Positions 16,546-24,926 of a DNA stretch of 64,000 nucleotides are shown here, piece by piece; the stretch's first letter is position 1, and the number at the start of each line of letters is the position of its first letter. Source of the stretch: Nanobdellota archaeon (lineage in GTDB: Archaea > Nanobdellota > Nanobdellia > Parvarchaeales > Parvarchaeaceae); assembly GCA_021818905.1 (NCBI GenBank), contig JAKASS010000002.1:53460-117459 (forward strand), given 5' to 3'. The notes under the pieces were generated by a model that was not told the origin of the DNA, made no database searches, and saw only the letters and a program-made list of their open reading frames with translations. A program made the translations under genes and the position numbers.

Positions 16546-17487
16546 GGCACTGTTACCAAATACGGTTGGTGAATGTTAATTACATCGGCTGCCATCTTTA
16601 TTTAAGGTAAAAAATGGAAAACCGATGTAATTATTGTAAAAGTAGCAGCGCAGCCTTAAATGGTTTTAGAAAGACGAAAAACAGGGGAAACATACAGCGA
16701 TACCGCTGTATGTCCTGCGGTAAGACGTTCGTGGAAAACGGCGGTTTCAGGTGGAAACACCATGCGAAACGCACCATAATCGGCAGTATTCACCTCCATC
16801 TGATAGGATCGTCGCTTAGGGACGCTGCAAAGTTCCTTTCCGTGTCCGTTGATTCCGTATTCAGGTGGTTTCTTGAATACGGAAAAATGATCATAGGATA
16901 CGTAAAGGACATGAAGCCTTTCAGGACGGAAAGGCTTCACATGGACGAGATGTCCGTAAAGACGCGTGGGAAGTCCTTTTACGTATGGGCTTCCATCTGC
17001 AGGGAGAGCAGGTTTGCCACGGCTTTTCTCGCTTCCGACAGGACGAAGAAGAACGCCAGACTGCTGATGAAGGAGTCCCCGCCAGCCATGAACATCACCA
17101 CGGACGGAGCCTTCGGATACGGATCCGTAATAAAAGACTTAAAAGGCTTGGGGTATCACCACGACCACTATCACCGCTGCGCTTCCTTCGAGGACAAGAA
17201 GGACAATAATCTCATAGAAAGATGGAATAATTCCTATCGTGCTAATACCCACGAGCTTCGCGGGTTCAAGGAGCTTTACACTGGAGACTTGTTCGTAAGA
17301 TTGTGGACGTTCTACTATGACTTCATAAGGCCGCATTCTTCCCTCGGCAGGACCCCTGCTGAAGAAGCGGGACTTGTAAGGTATCACGAAGGCGATGATT
17401 GGTTCGGACGGTGGGAACGATGGGTCGAGAGAGCTTCGCTCTCTTTTTATTTGGCTTATATATCAACCGTATTTAGTAACAGTGCCC
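16545..17487 (+). mobile_element. IS6-family insertion sequence
   Basis: Terminal inverted repeats of 24 bp: GGGCACTGTTACCAAATACGGTTG-type left end (16545-16568) and its complement at 17464-17487 with one mismatch. The GGCACTGTT core is that of IS6/IS26 ends. It holds one DDE transposase gene. The 8-bp flanks on the two sides do not match, so no target duplication survives; this fits cointegrate resolution or a rearrangement after insertion. The left side abuts the remnant of the 1.46-kb element and the right side cuts a minus-strand gene. Confidence 0.8.
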
Positions 17488-17663
17488 AGGAATCTGCCAA
17501 ATCCTTCCTTCGAGGTCTCCGTGTATCCCTCTTTTATTATTTTTCCATGTTCTTCCACCACTACATAGCTCTGCCTCTTTCCCGTGTTTATCGACACTAC
17601 CCTCCCTGCCGTCTTTTCCGTTTCTCCCATGTTCCCTTCGCCTCCGAAAGCGACGACCTTTGA
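16614..17663 (+). CDS. IS6-family transposase with N-terminal zinc finger, open past the element end
   Basis: N-terminal zinc finger (CNYCKSS... CMSCGKTF, residues 4-37), HTH-like region, then the DDE core: Asp in HMDEMSVKTRGKSFYVWA, Asp in ITTDGAFGY, Glu in NNLIERWNNSYRANTHE, and the RPHSSLGRTPAEEAGL tail typical of IS6. The natural end is expected near WERWVERAS (about residue 278). No stop occurs there, so the frame runs through a hairpin, through the right inverted repeat (17464-17487) and about 176 bases into foreign DNA, adding some 66 unrelated residues. The core looks intact and may still be active. Confidence 0.8.
   Translation: MENRCNYCKSSSAALNGFRKTKNRGNIQRYRCMSCGKTFVENGGFRWKHHAKRTIIGSIHLHLIGSSLRDAAKFLSVSVDSVFRWFLEYGKMIIGYVKDMKPFRTERLHMDEMSVKTRGKSFYVWASICRESRFATAFLASDRTKKNARLLMKESPPAMNITTDGAFGYGSVIKDLKGLGYHHDHYHRCASFEDKKDNNLIERWNNSYRANTHELRGFKELYTGDLFVRLWTFYYDFIRPHSSLGRTPAEEAGLVRYHEGDDWFGRWERWVERASLSFYLAYISTVFSNSAQESAKSFLRGLRVSLFYYFSMFFHHYIALPLSRVYRHYPPCRLFRFSHVPFASESDDL
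17428..17448 (+). terminator. Hairpin with T-run at the 3' end of the IS6 transposase region
   Basis: AGAGAGC (17428-17434), loop TTC, GCTCTCT (17438-17444) followed by a short T-run. It lies inside the open frame just before the right inverted repeat. It could stop transcription leaving the element. Confidence 0.5.
17463..17630 (-). pseudogene. N-terminal remnant of a gene cut by the IS6 element
   Basis: A frame from ATG 17630 reads MGETEKTAGRVVSINTGKRQ... then VVVEEHGKIIKEGYTETSKEGFGRFLG and meets the IS6 right end at 17487, ending on a stop inside the inverted repeat. The strand pattern (VVSINTGKRQSYVVVEEHGKII) is reminiscent of the first strands of an RNase H-like DEDD transposase (IS110 type), but this is a weak guess. 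In-frame sequence upstream of the ATG is also open for about 16 codons. Confidence 0.4.
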
Positions 17664-17678
17664 CTTGTCGTCGCTTTC
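17646..17678. repeat. 12-bp perfect inverted repeat
   Basis: GAAAGCGACGAC (17646-17657), spacer of nine bases, GTCGTCGCTTTC (17667-17678). It lies immediately upstream of the TATA-like tract of the pilin remnant and between that and the minus-strand remnant, so it may be an operator shared by divergent genes or a former terminator. Confidence 0.5.
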
Positions 17679-17706
17679 CGTAAACTATTTATTCTCTCTC
17701 TTTATT

Positions 17707-17769
17707 ATGCCCCACGATCATAAGTCGCAATCAGCATTAGAATATCTCTTGACCTATGCACAAGCGTAG
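17707..17769 (+). pseudogene. Start of a type IV pilin-like gene, truncated
   Basis: ATG 17707 encodes MPHDHKSQSALEYLLTYAQA and then stops. The QSALEYLLTY segment after a short basic leader is the hallmark of archaeal class III (pilin/flagellin-type) signal peptides, which normally continue GWA plus a hydrophobic helix. Similarity ends at the last Tyr, where the sequence becomes TATGCACAAGCG, the terminal motif of the 8.6-kb mini-element. A TATA-like tract (actatttattc) sits about 25 bases upstream of the ATG. Confidence 0.6.
17754..17767 (-). repeat. Solo copy of the TGTGCATA terminal motif
   Basis: Complement reads CGCTTGTGCATAGGTC. It is near-identical to the mini-element ends at 8631-8644 and 8711-8724 and to 27030-27042. 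It marks the point where the pilin gene breaks off. Confidence 0.5.
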
Positions 17770-17804
17770 ATAAGTTTTATTAGAACAAATTGCATAAAAT
17801 AACA

Positions 17805-19328
17805 ATGGCAAAGCTTGAATTAAGTGAATATTTTTCTGAAATTTATAAAAAAGGCGAAGTGCCGCGATTTAAGGTATTCGTAGATGGAAAATGGATCGAT
17901 GCTAAGGAAACTACGGATTTGGTAAGCCCAGTCGATGAAAAGGTCGTCGCACAAATAAGCGCTGTGTCTGCTGAACAGGTAAAAATGGCTTTGGACTCTG
18001 CGGGCGCAAATAAAAACAAGATACGTGACATGGCTGCCATAGACAGATTAGAATTGCTAAATCGGATAAGACAAGAATTAGCCCGGCACAAAGATGAGAT
18101 AGTAAAAGTCTTGATGATAGAATCTGGTAAAGCATTTAGGGCCGCTAGCGGAGAACTAAATGCTGCTTTGGAGAGAATGCGACTTGGTATGGAAGACTCA
18201 AGAAAGATAATGGGGGAGTATATGCCAGGAGACTGGTCTAGCGACACTGCCCAGAAAGTTGCACTTGTTATAAGAGAGCCCATCGGCGTAGTGCTCGGCA
18301 TTTCTCCGTTTAATTATCCAGTCTATACTTCGATAGCAAAAGTTCTGCCAGCGCTTCTTGCCGGCAACTCTGTCGTAATAAAGCCCCCTAGCGCAGATCC
18401 ATTGGCATTTCTTATGTGCACAGAGATATTCAGAAAAATGGGCTTACCTAGCGGCACATTGCAAGTATTGACTGGCAGCAGGGAAGAAGTAGGCGACCTG
18501 CTTATAAAAAGCGATGAAGTTAACATGATAAGTTTCACTGGCAGCACAAACGTAGGAAAGCACATATCATCTATTGCTGGTCTTAAGAAAATGCACTTAG
18601 AACTCGGCGGTAAAGCTTCGGCGGTCGTGCTAGATGACGCTGACCTAGACTTGGCGGCAAAAGAATGTGTAAAAGGTTCCATAGAGCTCGCAGGTCAAAG
18701 ATGCGATGCTGTCAGCAGAATCCTAGTGGTAGAGAAAGTCTACAATGAATTTATAACCAAAATAAAAACCCACCTTAAAGATTATAAGCTCGGTAACCCC
18801 TTTGATGGCGAGGAAATAACCGTCGGACCAGTAATAAGCATAAAAGCGGCTAAGAGAATAGACGGAATGCTGCAAGATGCTATTAAGAAGGGCGCTAAAC
18901 TACTTGCAGGTGGAAAATACGATGACGCTTATTACGAACCTACGCTTCTCATAGACGTACCACTAACCGCTGAAATAGCAAATGAAGAAACATTTGGTCC
19001 TATTATAACAGTAATAAAAGTGAAAGACATCGAAGATGCGATAAGAGTTGCGAATAATTCTAATTACGGACTAGATTCCTGTGTCTTTACGGAGAATTTC
19101 TATAAGACCTGGGAAGTAATGAAAGCACTGAAGGCGGGTAATGTGACTCTAAATGCTGCGCCTTCGCATGGTACTGCTTATTTCCCTTTCGGCGGGATAA
19201 AAGATTCCGGCCAAGGAAAAGAAGGGGTAGGATACAGTATAGAAGAAATGACAGTAATGAAGACGATGATCTTTAATCTAGCTCCAAAAAACCTCGGCAA
19301 AAAATACACCGGCGAATTTAAGGACTAA
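17805..19328 (+). CDS. gapN: Non-phosphorylating glyceraldehyde-3-phosphate dehydrogenase (GapN-type aldehyde dehydrogenase)
   Basis: Oxidises glyceraldehyde-3-phosphate to 3-phosphoglycerate with NAD(P)+, bypassing ATP formation in the archaeal glycolytic route. Catalytic residues of the ALDH fold: Asn170 (SPFNYP), Glu266 (ELGGK), Cys300 (GQRCDA). The GQRC-x-A-V-x-R context is characteristic of GapN rather than general ALDHs. Start ATG 17805 (MAKLELSEYF), with a TATA-like tract (gttttatta) about 25-30 bases upstream; that promoter lies just beyond the mobile-element scar. 507 residues, normal length. Confidence 0.8.
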   Translation: MAKLELSEYFSEIYKKGEVPRFKVFVDGKWIDAKETTDLVSPVDEKVVAQISAVSAEQVKMALDSAGANKNKIRDMAAIDRLELLNRIRQELARHKDEIVKVLMIESGKAFRAASGELNAALERMRLGMEDSRKIMGEYMPGDWSSDTAQKVALVIREPIGVVLGISPFNYPVYTSIAKVLPALLAGNSVVIKPPSADPLAFLMCTEIFRKMGLPSGTLQVLTGSREEVGDLLIKSDEVNMISFTGSTNVGKHISSIAGLKKMHLELGGKASAVVLDDADLDLAAKECVKGSIELAGQRCDAVSRILVVEKVYNEFITKIKTHLKDYKLGNPFDGEEITVGPVISIKAAKRIDGMLQDAIKKGAKLLAGGKYDDAYYEPTLLIDVPLTAEIANEETFGPIITVIKVKDIEDAIRVANNSNYGLDSCVFTENFYKTWEVMKALKAGNVTLNAAPSHGTAYFPFGGIKDSGQGKEGVGYSIEEMTVMKTMIFNLAPKNLGKKYTGEFKD

Positions 19329-19393
19329 CTAATATTATATGAAATAAGGCCTTTGTAAACATTAAATAGGCAAAAATACATGATTTTATACAT

Positions 19394-19591
19394 ATGACAA
19401 TGCAGAAGTGGGAGAGAGTGATAGAACTAAGCATAATCGGTGTCGTTCTTTTTATAGGACTAGTTTCTATTTTATACAGCTGGATAGACGGCGCCATCGG
19501 TGGAATTGTAAATGTATATGTGCTCACTGCAATCGCCGCCGTATTATCATTCCTTATAGTTTACGCGATAAAGGTATTTGACAAAGGCTAG
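19394..19591 (+). CDS. Small two-helix membrane protein
   Basis: 65 residues with hydrophobic segments at about 13-30 and 37-58 and charged ends. It precedes rnp2 by two bases, so it is the first gene of the proteasome-exosome operon. No family recognised. Confidence 0.55.
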   Translation: MTMQKWERVIELSIIGVVLFIGLVSILYSWIDGAIGGIVNVYVLTAIAAVLSFLIVYAIKVFDKG

Positions 19592-19593
19592 AT

Positions 19594-19923
19594 ATGCGTA
19601 CCAAAAAAAGGTATCTGCTGGTCGAAATCAGCGGTATTACTTCCGCAGAAGAATTTGAGAAGGCGGTGCGCTCTACATTGAATAACCTGGAACCTCTGAT
19701 TTCCATAAAGGCGAACCTGCGGATAATAAAAGATTGCTTTTCTAGCACACCGGACAGTATTTTAGGTATATTGAGCGTAGACAATTCTTACAAAAATCAA
19801 GTGATATTCTTATTATCTTTAATTGGTAAGTTTTATAAATCAAACCTGCTTACCTTAAAAAGTAGTGGTAGTCTAAAAAAGATAAAATTGGAGGAAACTA
19901 GATATGGAACAAATGCCAAATGA
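19594..19923 (+). CDS. rnp2: RNase P protein subunit Pop5 (Rnp2)
   Basis: 109 residues beginning MRTKKRYLLVEIS, the conserved start of archaeal Pop5, followed by the ferredoxin-like alpha-beta fold. It assists the RNase P RNA in 5' maturation of tRNA. Its 3' end overlaps psmA by 20 bases. The neighbourhood Pop5 - proteasome alpha - SBDS - exosome is a classic conserved archaeal gene order, which strengthens the call for this short diverged protein. Confidence 0.75.
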   Translation: MRTKKRYLLVEISGITSAEEFEKAVRSTLNNLEPLISIKANLRIIKDCFSSTPDSILGILSVDNSYKNQVIFLLSLIGKFYKSNLLTLKSSGSLKKIKLEETRYGTNAK

Positions 19924-20614
19924 TTTAATGGGTTATGACCGTGCAATCACGCTCTTCAGCCCAGATGGTAGACTTTTACAAGTAGAATACGCTCGAAAGA
20001 CTGTCTCTCAGGGTTCTGCTGCATTGGCTTTGGCCGGCAAGGACTCCATTGTTTTCGTGGCCGATAAAAGACTTCCTGAAGTGGAAAAACTTATAGTTAC
20101 AGAAAGCATAGAAAAAATATTTAAAATAGACGAATTTGCTGGCGTTGCGATATCAGGTATGATAGCAGATGGCCGCGCGCTTATAGAAAAGGCTCAGTTA
20201 GAAGCGCAACAGCACCGCGTCACTTACAACGAACAGGCGGATATGTTACTTCTTATAAAAAAGATCAGTTCTGAAATGCAAGCTTTCACGCAGTACGGTG
20301 GCGCAAGACCTTACGGTGTAAGCATGTTGTTCGGAGGGTTAAGAAATGAAAAGCCGGTCCTATTCATGTTAGAACCAAGCGGGATATTTTTCCAGTACAA
20401 GGCAGTGGCCATAGGCGAAGGTTCACAAGCTATAAACAAGAGCTTGGAAGAAGGATATAAGACAGACATGGATACTGATGCATTGATAAAGGTCGCTATA
20501 AAAGCCATGAAAGTTGGCGGTATAAAACTACATCCCGACAGATTTGAAATAGTCATCATCAATGCTTCTGGTTTTAGGAGACTTGGAAAAGAAGAGATAT
20601 CAGCATACATCTAA
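19904..20614 (+). CDS. psmA: Proteasome subunit alpha
   Basis: Outer-ring subunit of the 20S proteasome. The N-terminal YDRAITLFSPDGRLLQVEYARKTV segment, which forms the gate helix, is diagnostic, and GSAALALAGKDSIVFVADKR follows. It has no beta-type propeptide or catalytic Thr. 236 residues. A strong Shine-Dalgarno (GGAGG at about 19890) lies inside the overlapping rnp2 frame and supports the ATG at 19904. Confidence 0.95.
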   Translation: MEQMPNDLMGYDRAITLFSPDGRLLQVEYARKTVSQGSAALALAGKDSIVFVADKRLPEVEKLIVTESIEKIFKIDEFAGVAISGMIADGRALIEKAQLEAQQHRVTYNEQADMLLLIKKISSEMQAFTQYGGARPYGVSMLFGGLRNEKPVLFMLEPSGIFFQYKAVAIGEGSQAINKSLEEGYKTDMDTDALIKVAIKAMKVGGIKLHPDRFEIVIINASGFRRLGKEEISAYI

Positions 20615-20631
20615 GCAATCTCATCAAATAC

Positions 20632-21306
20632 ATGGAAGATAGAGTAATAGCAAGACTTCAGATCGAAGACAAAAGATTCGAGATTTTTGTCGACTGTGAA
20701 AAGGCGATGGCCATAAAAGAAGGCAAAAACGATGATATAACTTCTGCACTTTTAGTCGACAAGATATTCAAGGATATAAAGAAGGGTGAAGTCGCTGGCA
20801 ATCTTGACAAGACTTTTGGCACAGAAGATGTAAACAAAGTAGCTCTAGAGATAATAAAAAGAGGGGAAATCCAGATCAGCAGTGCGTACAGAGAAAAGCA
20901 GACTGTGATGCTAAAGAACAGGATAATAGACAACATAGCTTCCATGGCTATAGATTCTATGACAAACTTACCAATACCAAGAAAAAGGATAGAACTTGCT
21001 ATGAATGAAGTGCATCATAATTTTGATTTGAATAAACCAGAGAAAGAACAGACAGAAGATGTCCTTATAAAGCTTAAAAAGATCTTACCTATAAAACTAG
21101 GGGAATTCTCCTACTTGGCTGAGATACCATTGGCCTACGCAAACGACTCAATGTTATCTTTAAAAAGGTTAGCAGACATTAAAAGTAATACAAGAAATGA
21201 CAACGGGATAAGTGTTACTTTCTCGGTAAAAGCTGGAAGTGAAGGAGAGCTTTTAAGTAAATTAAAGAGTGTGACGCATGGCACAATAATGCTAAGGAGA
21301 ATATAG
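20632..21306 (+). CDS. sdo1: SBDS/Sdo1 ribosome maturation protein
   Basis: Helps release aIF6 from the 50S subunit. 224 residues with the three SBDS domains: the N-terminal fold with FEIFVDCEKAMAIKEGK, the central helical part (RIELAMNEVHHNFD, PIP motif) and the C-terminal ferredoxin-like domain. It lies between the proteasome and exosome genes, as in many archaea. Confidence 0.93.
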   Translation: MEDRVIARLQIEDKRFEIFVDCEKAMAIKEGKNDDITSALLVDKIFKDIKKGEVAGNLDKTFGTEDVNKVALEIIKRGEIQISSAYREKQTVMLKNRIIDNIASMAIDSMTNLPIPRKRIELAMNEVHHNFDLNKPEKEQTEDVLIKLKKILPIKLGEFSYLAEIPLAYANDSMLSLKRLADIKSNTRNDNGISVTFSVKAGSEGELLSKLKSVTHGTIMLRRI

Positions 21307-21311
21307 AAAAT

Positions 21312-21986
21312 ATGGCACAGCTAAAAAATTATGACATTGTTACCCCTGGCGAATTGCTTTCTGAGGAAGGCGATGGCGGAAACGGTACTTATGTCGAAAA
21401 TGGCAAGACATTCTCAAAATACTTTGGAATGCTACAAGTGAATGAACGGGGGGCAAGCGTAACTCCTCTTACCGGAGTATACAAGCCAAGAGAAGGCGAT
21501 GACGTAATAGGGCAAATAGTAGAGGTTAGCAGCAAATATTGGGTGGTAGACATAAACGCGCCATATTACACTAGACTAGATTCAAGAGATGTTAATTTCA
21601 GGGCCGACATAGACGACCTCGCCCGATATATGCAGATGGGTGATTTGATTTTTGCTAGAGTATTTAGAATATACGCGAACCACGCAGCCGATGTTTCGAT
21701 GAGAGGCACAAAATACGCCAAGTTGCCATCAAAGATGATAACAAAGATAGACCCTATGAAACTCCCTAGACTTATAGGCAAGGAAGGCGCGATGATAAAC
21801 TTAATAAAAAATGAAACGCATTGCGAAATCGTAATAGGACAGAACGGGATTATATGGGTAGGCGGCGACAAAGAACAAATGAACTTAGCTATTTCGGCTA
21901 TAAATCTAGTCGAAAGCGAATACCACATTCCTAGACTAATGGAAAAAGTAACGGAGATGTTTGAAAATGTACGAAGAAAGATTTGA
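21312..21986 (+). CDS. rrp4: Exosome cap subunit Rrp4
   Basis: RNA-binding cap of the archaeal exosome. N-terminal domain with PGELLSEEG, central S1 domain (GDDVIGQIVEVSSKYWVVDINAPY), and a KH domain with the GKEGAMINLI loop. 224 residues. Its end overlaps rrp41. Confidence 0.93.
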   Translation: MAQLKNYDIVTPGELLSEEGDGGNGTYVENGKTFSKYFGMLQVNERGASVTPLTGVYKPREGDDVIGQIVEVSSKYWVVDINAPYYTRLDSRDVNFRADIDDLARYMQMGDLIFARVFRIYANHAADVSMRGTKYAKLPSKMITKIDPMKLPRLIGKEGAMINLIKNETHCEIVIGQNGIIWVGGDKEQMNLAISAINLVESEYHIPRLMEKVTEMFENVRRKI

Positions 21987-22668
21987 TAAAAGAGCGTTTG
22001 ACGAATTGCGGCCAATGGAGGCTGAGACAGGCCTGATAGCTAATGCGAATGGCAGTGCTAGATTTAGAATAGGAAACACGGAAGCTATCGCAGCTGTGTA
22101 CGGTCCGCAAGAGGTGAAACCGAAGCACTTTGAAAAGGTTGACCGAGGTATTATAGTTTGTAAATATGATATGATGCCATTTTCTGTCCCAGACAGGGCC
22201 AAACCAGGTTTCGATAGAAGAGATATGGAAATAAGCGATGTAATAACAAACGCACTAAGCCGCGCAATATTATTAAAAGAATTTCCAAGGTCTATGATAG
22301 ACGTGCGCGTTTACGTAAGCCAAGCCGACGCTGGTACCAGGTGTGCAAGCTTGACAGCTGCTTCGATGGCATGCGCAGACGCTGGCCTTCCTATGAGAGA
22401 CTTAGTTGCTGCGGTTGCAGCTGGAAAAATCGGCGACAGCGTATGTTTAGATTTAACTAAAGAAGAAGAAGATTTCCACGAAGGCGGTGCAACGGATGTA
22501 CCTATTGCATTTTTGCCTTCCAAGAACGAGATTGTGCTCTTGCAACTTGATGGTAAAGTAAGCAGGGAAGATCTTAAGAAAATAATAGAGATGGGGAAAC
22601 TCGGTGCGCACAAAATCTATGAGTTAGAGAAGAAGGCACTGAAAAGGAGGTTTTCAAATGAAAGTTAA
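21967..22668 (+). CDS. rrp41: Exosome catalytic subunit Rrp41
   Basis: RNase PH-fold phosphorolytic 3'-5' exonuclease of the exosome ring. It contains the phosphate-binding region around SQADAGTRCASLTAASMACADAGLP and the acidic LDLTKEEEDFHEG segment with the catalytic Asp. The ATG at 21967 (MYEERFDKRAFDELRPM) is preferred over TTG 21961. It overlaps rrp4 by 20 bases and fau-1 by 11. Confidence 0.93.
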   Translation: MYEERFDKRAFDELRPMEAETGLIANANGSARFRIGNTEAIAAVYGPQEVKPKHFEKVDRGIIVCKYDMMPFSVPDRAKPGFDRRDMEISDVITNALSRAILLKEFPRSMIDVRVYVSQADAGTRCASLTAASMACADAGLPMRDLVAAVAAGKIGDSVCLDLTKEEEDFHEGGATDVPIAFLPSKNEIVLLQLDGKVSREDLKKIIEMGKLGAHKIYELEKKALKRRFSNES

Positions 22669-23974
22669 GGTTAGAGGTATTTATTCGACTGCAATAACAA
22701 AGCTTTTGCTAGACTCTGGCTTTGAAATAACCCAGGCTGCGGATGCGATAAAACAAGCGCTTAATCTGTCTGATGACTCTGCGCCGGATGTAATGATAGA
22801 AGATGTTGACACTAAAGAAGGAATCTACGTTTACGGTTCAGACCCTGGCAAGATAGTAGAAATCCTCAAGAAACACCTGAAAGAAAGCGTATTCTACAAA
22901 GAGGACATAGGTAAAATCTACTGTGGTATAATAAAGAATACTGATCAAAAATCTAAATCTATAGTAATCGCTCTTCCAGATGATGAAGAAGGCGTACTAG
23001 ATTTGAAAAACTTCTGGGGCTACGTAAAACCGGGATCTAAGATATTAGTACAATCAAAAGGCACTTATGACGGCAAGATAATGCTTTCTACGCAGCTAAG
23101 GATATTCGGAGAGAACGTAATAATAATAAAGAATGGCTTCACAAAAATGAGCAGGGGCATACGTTCACACGAAGACAGAGACAAATTAGACGAGATAGCT
23201 AAAGGAATGGACCTTAAAGACTGGGGGATATTATGGGTACAGGGCGCAGAAAACAGGGAAGAAGATGTACTTAGACGTGAACTAGAATCACTTATGGAAA
23301 AAGAAAAAGAAATAACTGAAAAGTTCAACTCTTCCACCGAGCCGGCTACATTGTATGAAGGCATAGATAAATATTTCACGCTCTTCGGAAAAGAGGACAA
23401 AGCGAGATTAGACGATATCCGAAAGAAAGTCATGCCTACTATACCAAAGCACCACATGCTGAAATCTGCGGGATATACAATACTTACAGATTTCGCTGAG
23501 AACCTAATGGACCGCGCTTCTGATTCTGAAATGTCTCAGAAAGTAGCAGAAACTCTGTTAAGATATGGCCCTATAAAGAACAAGATGTATAGACTTGCAT
23601 TTACAAGATTAAACGGGACATCCTATAGGGTAGACGGCATACTTGAGGATGTGGTAGTTGAAAACAATGATGTAAAATCCCTAAGGCTTACGAACAGAAA
23701 CGATTGGGGAGAAAAAACTTACATAGTCGAAGCTGGCAAGGATTATGTCGTTGTAAAGCGAGGGGATTCCGAGGACAGAATATTAACTCTAAAGCCTGAA
23801 ATATTTCCTAAGTTTGCGAAGATAACTACATTTGATATAACAGCAAAGAAAGAAAATGGGGCGGTCACCGTATCTAACGATAACAGGATAGAAAAACTAC
23901 GGAAGAAGGGCGAGATAAGCCATGAACTCGAAGAGTCGCTTAAAAAGGCACTTTCGGAGATAAGCAGCATATGA
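22658..23974 (+). CDS. fau-1: FAU-1-type RNA-binding protein / ribonuclease (RNase E/G-like + DUF402)
   Basis: 438 residues. The start MKVKVRGIYSTAITKLLLDSG is the signature of archaeal FAU-1 proteins, which bind AU-rich RNA; Pyrococcus and Methanocaldococcus members have been linked to RNA cleavage and 5S rRNA maturation. The N-terminal half resembles RNase E/G, including an S1-like part, and the C-terminal third is a DUF402-like barrel. A strong Shine-Dalgarno (AAAGGAGG) precedes the ATG. It is unusual in lying inside the exosome operon, overlapping rrp41 by 11 and rrp42 by 4 bases. Confidence 0.8.
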   Translation: MKVKVRGIYSTAITKLLLDSGFEITQAADAIKQALNLSDDSAPDVMIEDVDTKEGIYVYGSDPGKIVEILKKHLKESVFYKEDIGKIYCGIIKNTDQKSKSIVIALPDDEEGVLDLKNFWGYVKPGSKILVQSKGTYDGKIMLSTQLRIFGENVIIIKNGFTKMSRGIRSHEDRDKLDEIAKGMDLKDWGILWVQGAENREEDVLRRELESLMEKEKEITEKFNSSTEPATLYEGIDKYFTLFGKEDKARLDDIRKKVMPTIPKHHMLKSAGYTILTDFAENLMDRASDSEMSQKVAETLLRYGPIKNKMYRLAFTRLNGTSYRVDGILEDVVVENNDVKSLRLTNRNDWGEKTYIVEAGKDYVVVKRGDSEDRILTLKPEIFPKFAKITTFDITAKKENGAVTVSNDNRIEKLRKKGEISHELEESLKKALSEISSI

Positions 23975-24732
23975 GCATTGAAAACTACGATTACATAAGA
24001 GAGATGGCCGAGAAATCTATTAGAGCAGATGGCCGCAAAGAAAACGATAGACGTAATTTGGTGATAAAAACAGGAGTTATAAATCACTCCGATGGTTCAG
24101 CTTATTTAGAGCTGGGTGGCACTAAAGTACTAGCTGGCGTAAAAATACTTCCCGGCGAGCCGTTCCCGGACAGGGCTGACGAAGGGGGGCTTATAGTAAA
24201 TTTCGAGGCTTCTGAATTAGCAAGTAACTACCAGTCAGACAGGATAATGTATTCTGTAGAAGTGGGAAGAGTGACAGACCGCGGCATAAGAGAGTCAAAT
24301 TTGATTGACATGAAAAAACTCGTTATAGAGGTCGGAAAGAAAGTTCTTTTCGTTTACATAGACATATTCGCTCTAAATAATGAAGGAAATCTTTTAGATG
24401 CTGCCAACATGGCCGCATTAACCGCACTATTAGATGCTAAGTACAAAGTCGAGGGGAGCGAAGAAAAGATACAGCTACCATTAAACCACGAGAAACTCTC
24501 TATAAGCCACACGTTTGCAAAGATAGGAAATACAATATTATACGATCCAAGTCTGCCAGAAGAAAACCTAGCTGACGCTAGGCTATCTATCGCAGTAAGC
24601 GACAAGGTGAATTCCATGCAAAAAGGAAAAGTCGGCTTTTTTACTCCCGAAGAAGTGGACTATTGCGTTGGCAAGGCATTTGAACTAAAGCATGAGAATA
24701 AGACTTTATTAATGCATCATACTAAAAAATAG
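23971..24732 (+). CDS. rrp42: Exosome ring subunit Rrp42
   Basis: RNase PH-fold partner of Rrp41 that lacks the catalytic residues but completes the active site. RADGRKENDRRNLVIKTGVI and GSAYLELGGTKVLAGVK are typical. 253 residues. The start overlaps the fau-1 stop as ATGA. Confidence 0.92.
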   Translation: MSIENYDYIREMAEKSIRADGRKENDRRNLVIKTGVINHSDGSAYLELGGTKVLAGVKILPGEPFPDRADEGGLIVNFEASELASNYQSDRIMYSVEVGRVTDRGIRESNLIDMKKLVIEVGKKVLFVYIDIFALNNEGNLLDAANMAALTALLDAKYKVEGSEEKIQLPLNHEKLSISHTFAKIGNTILYDPSLPEENLADARLSIAVSDKVNSMQKGKVGFFTPEEVDYCVGKAFELKHENKTLLMHHTKK

Positions 24733-24734
24733 CT

Positions 24735-24908
24735 ATGGAAGAATACAATAAATTTGAGAGAGCCCGGCTTGTGGGCGCCAGGGCTTTGCAGCTTGCACTT
24801 GGAGCACCAGCTCTTGTAAAAGTCAACAAAAAGGAAGATAGGTACATAGACATCGCAAAACGTGAGCTAGAGAAAGGCGTGCTACCTATAACAGTAAGAA
24901 AAAGTTGA
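24735..24908 (+). CDS. rpoK: RNA polymerase subunit K (Rpb6/omega)
   Basis: 57 residues from ATG 24735. NKFERARLVGARALQLALGAP...DIAKRELEKGVLPITVRK is the conserved RpoK core that clamps the C-terminus of the largest subunit. It sits two bases after rrp42 and 18 before srp54, clearly in the same operon; in many archaea rpoK instead lies with rpoN and ribosomal protein genes. Confidence 0.92.
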   Translation: MEEYNKFERARLVGARALQLALGAPALVKVNKKEDRYIDIAKRELEKGVLPITVRKS

Positions 24909-24926
24909 TTTTAAATCATCCCTAAA

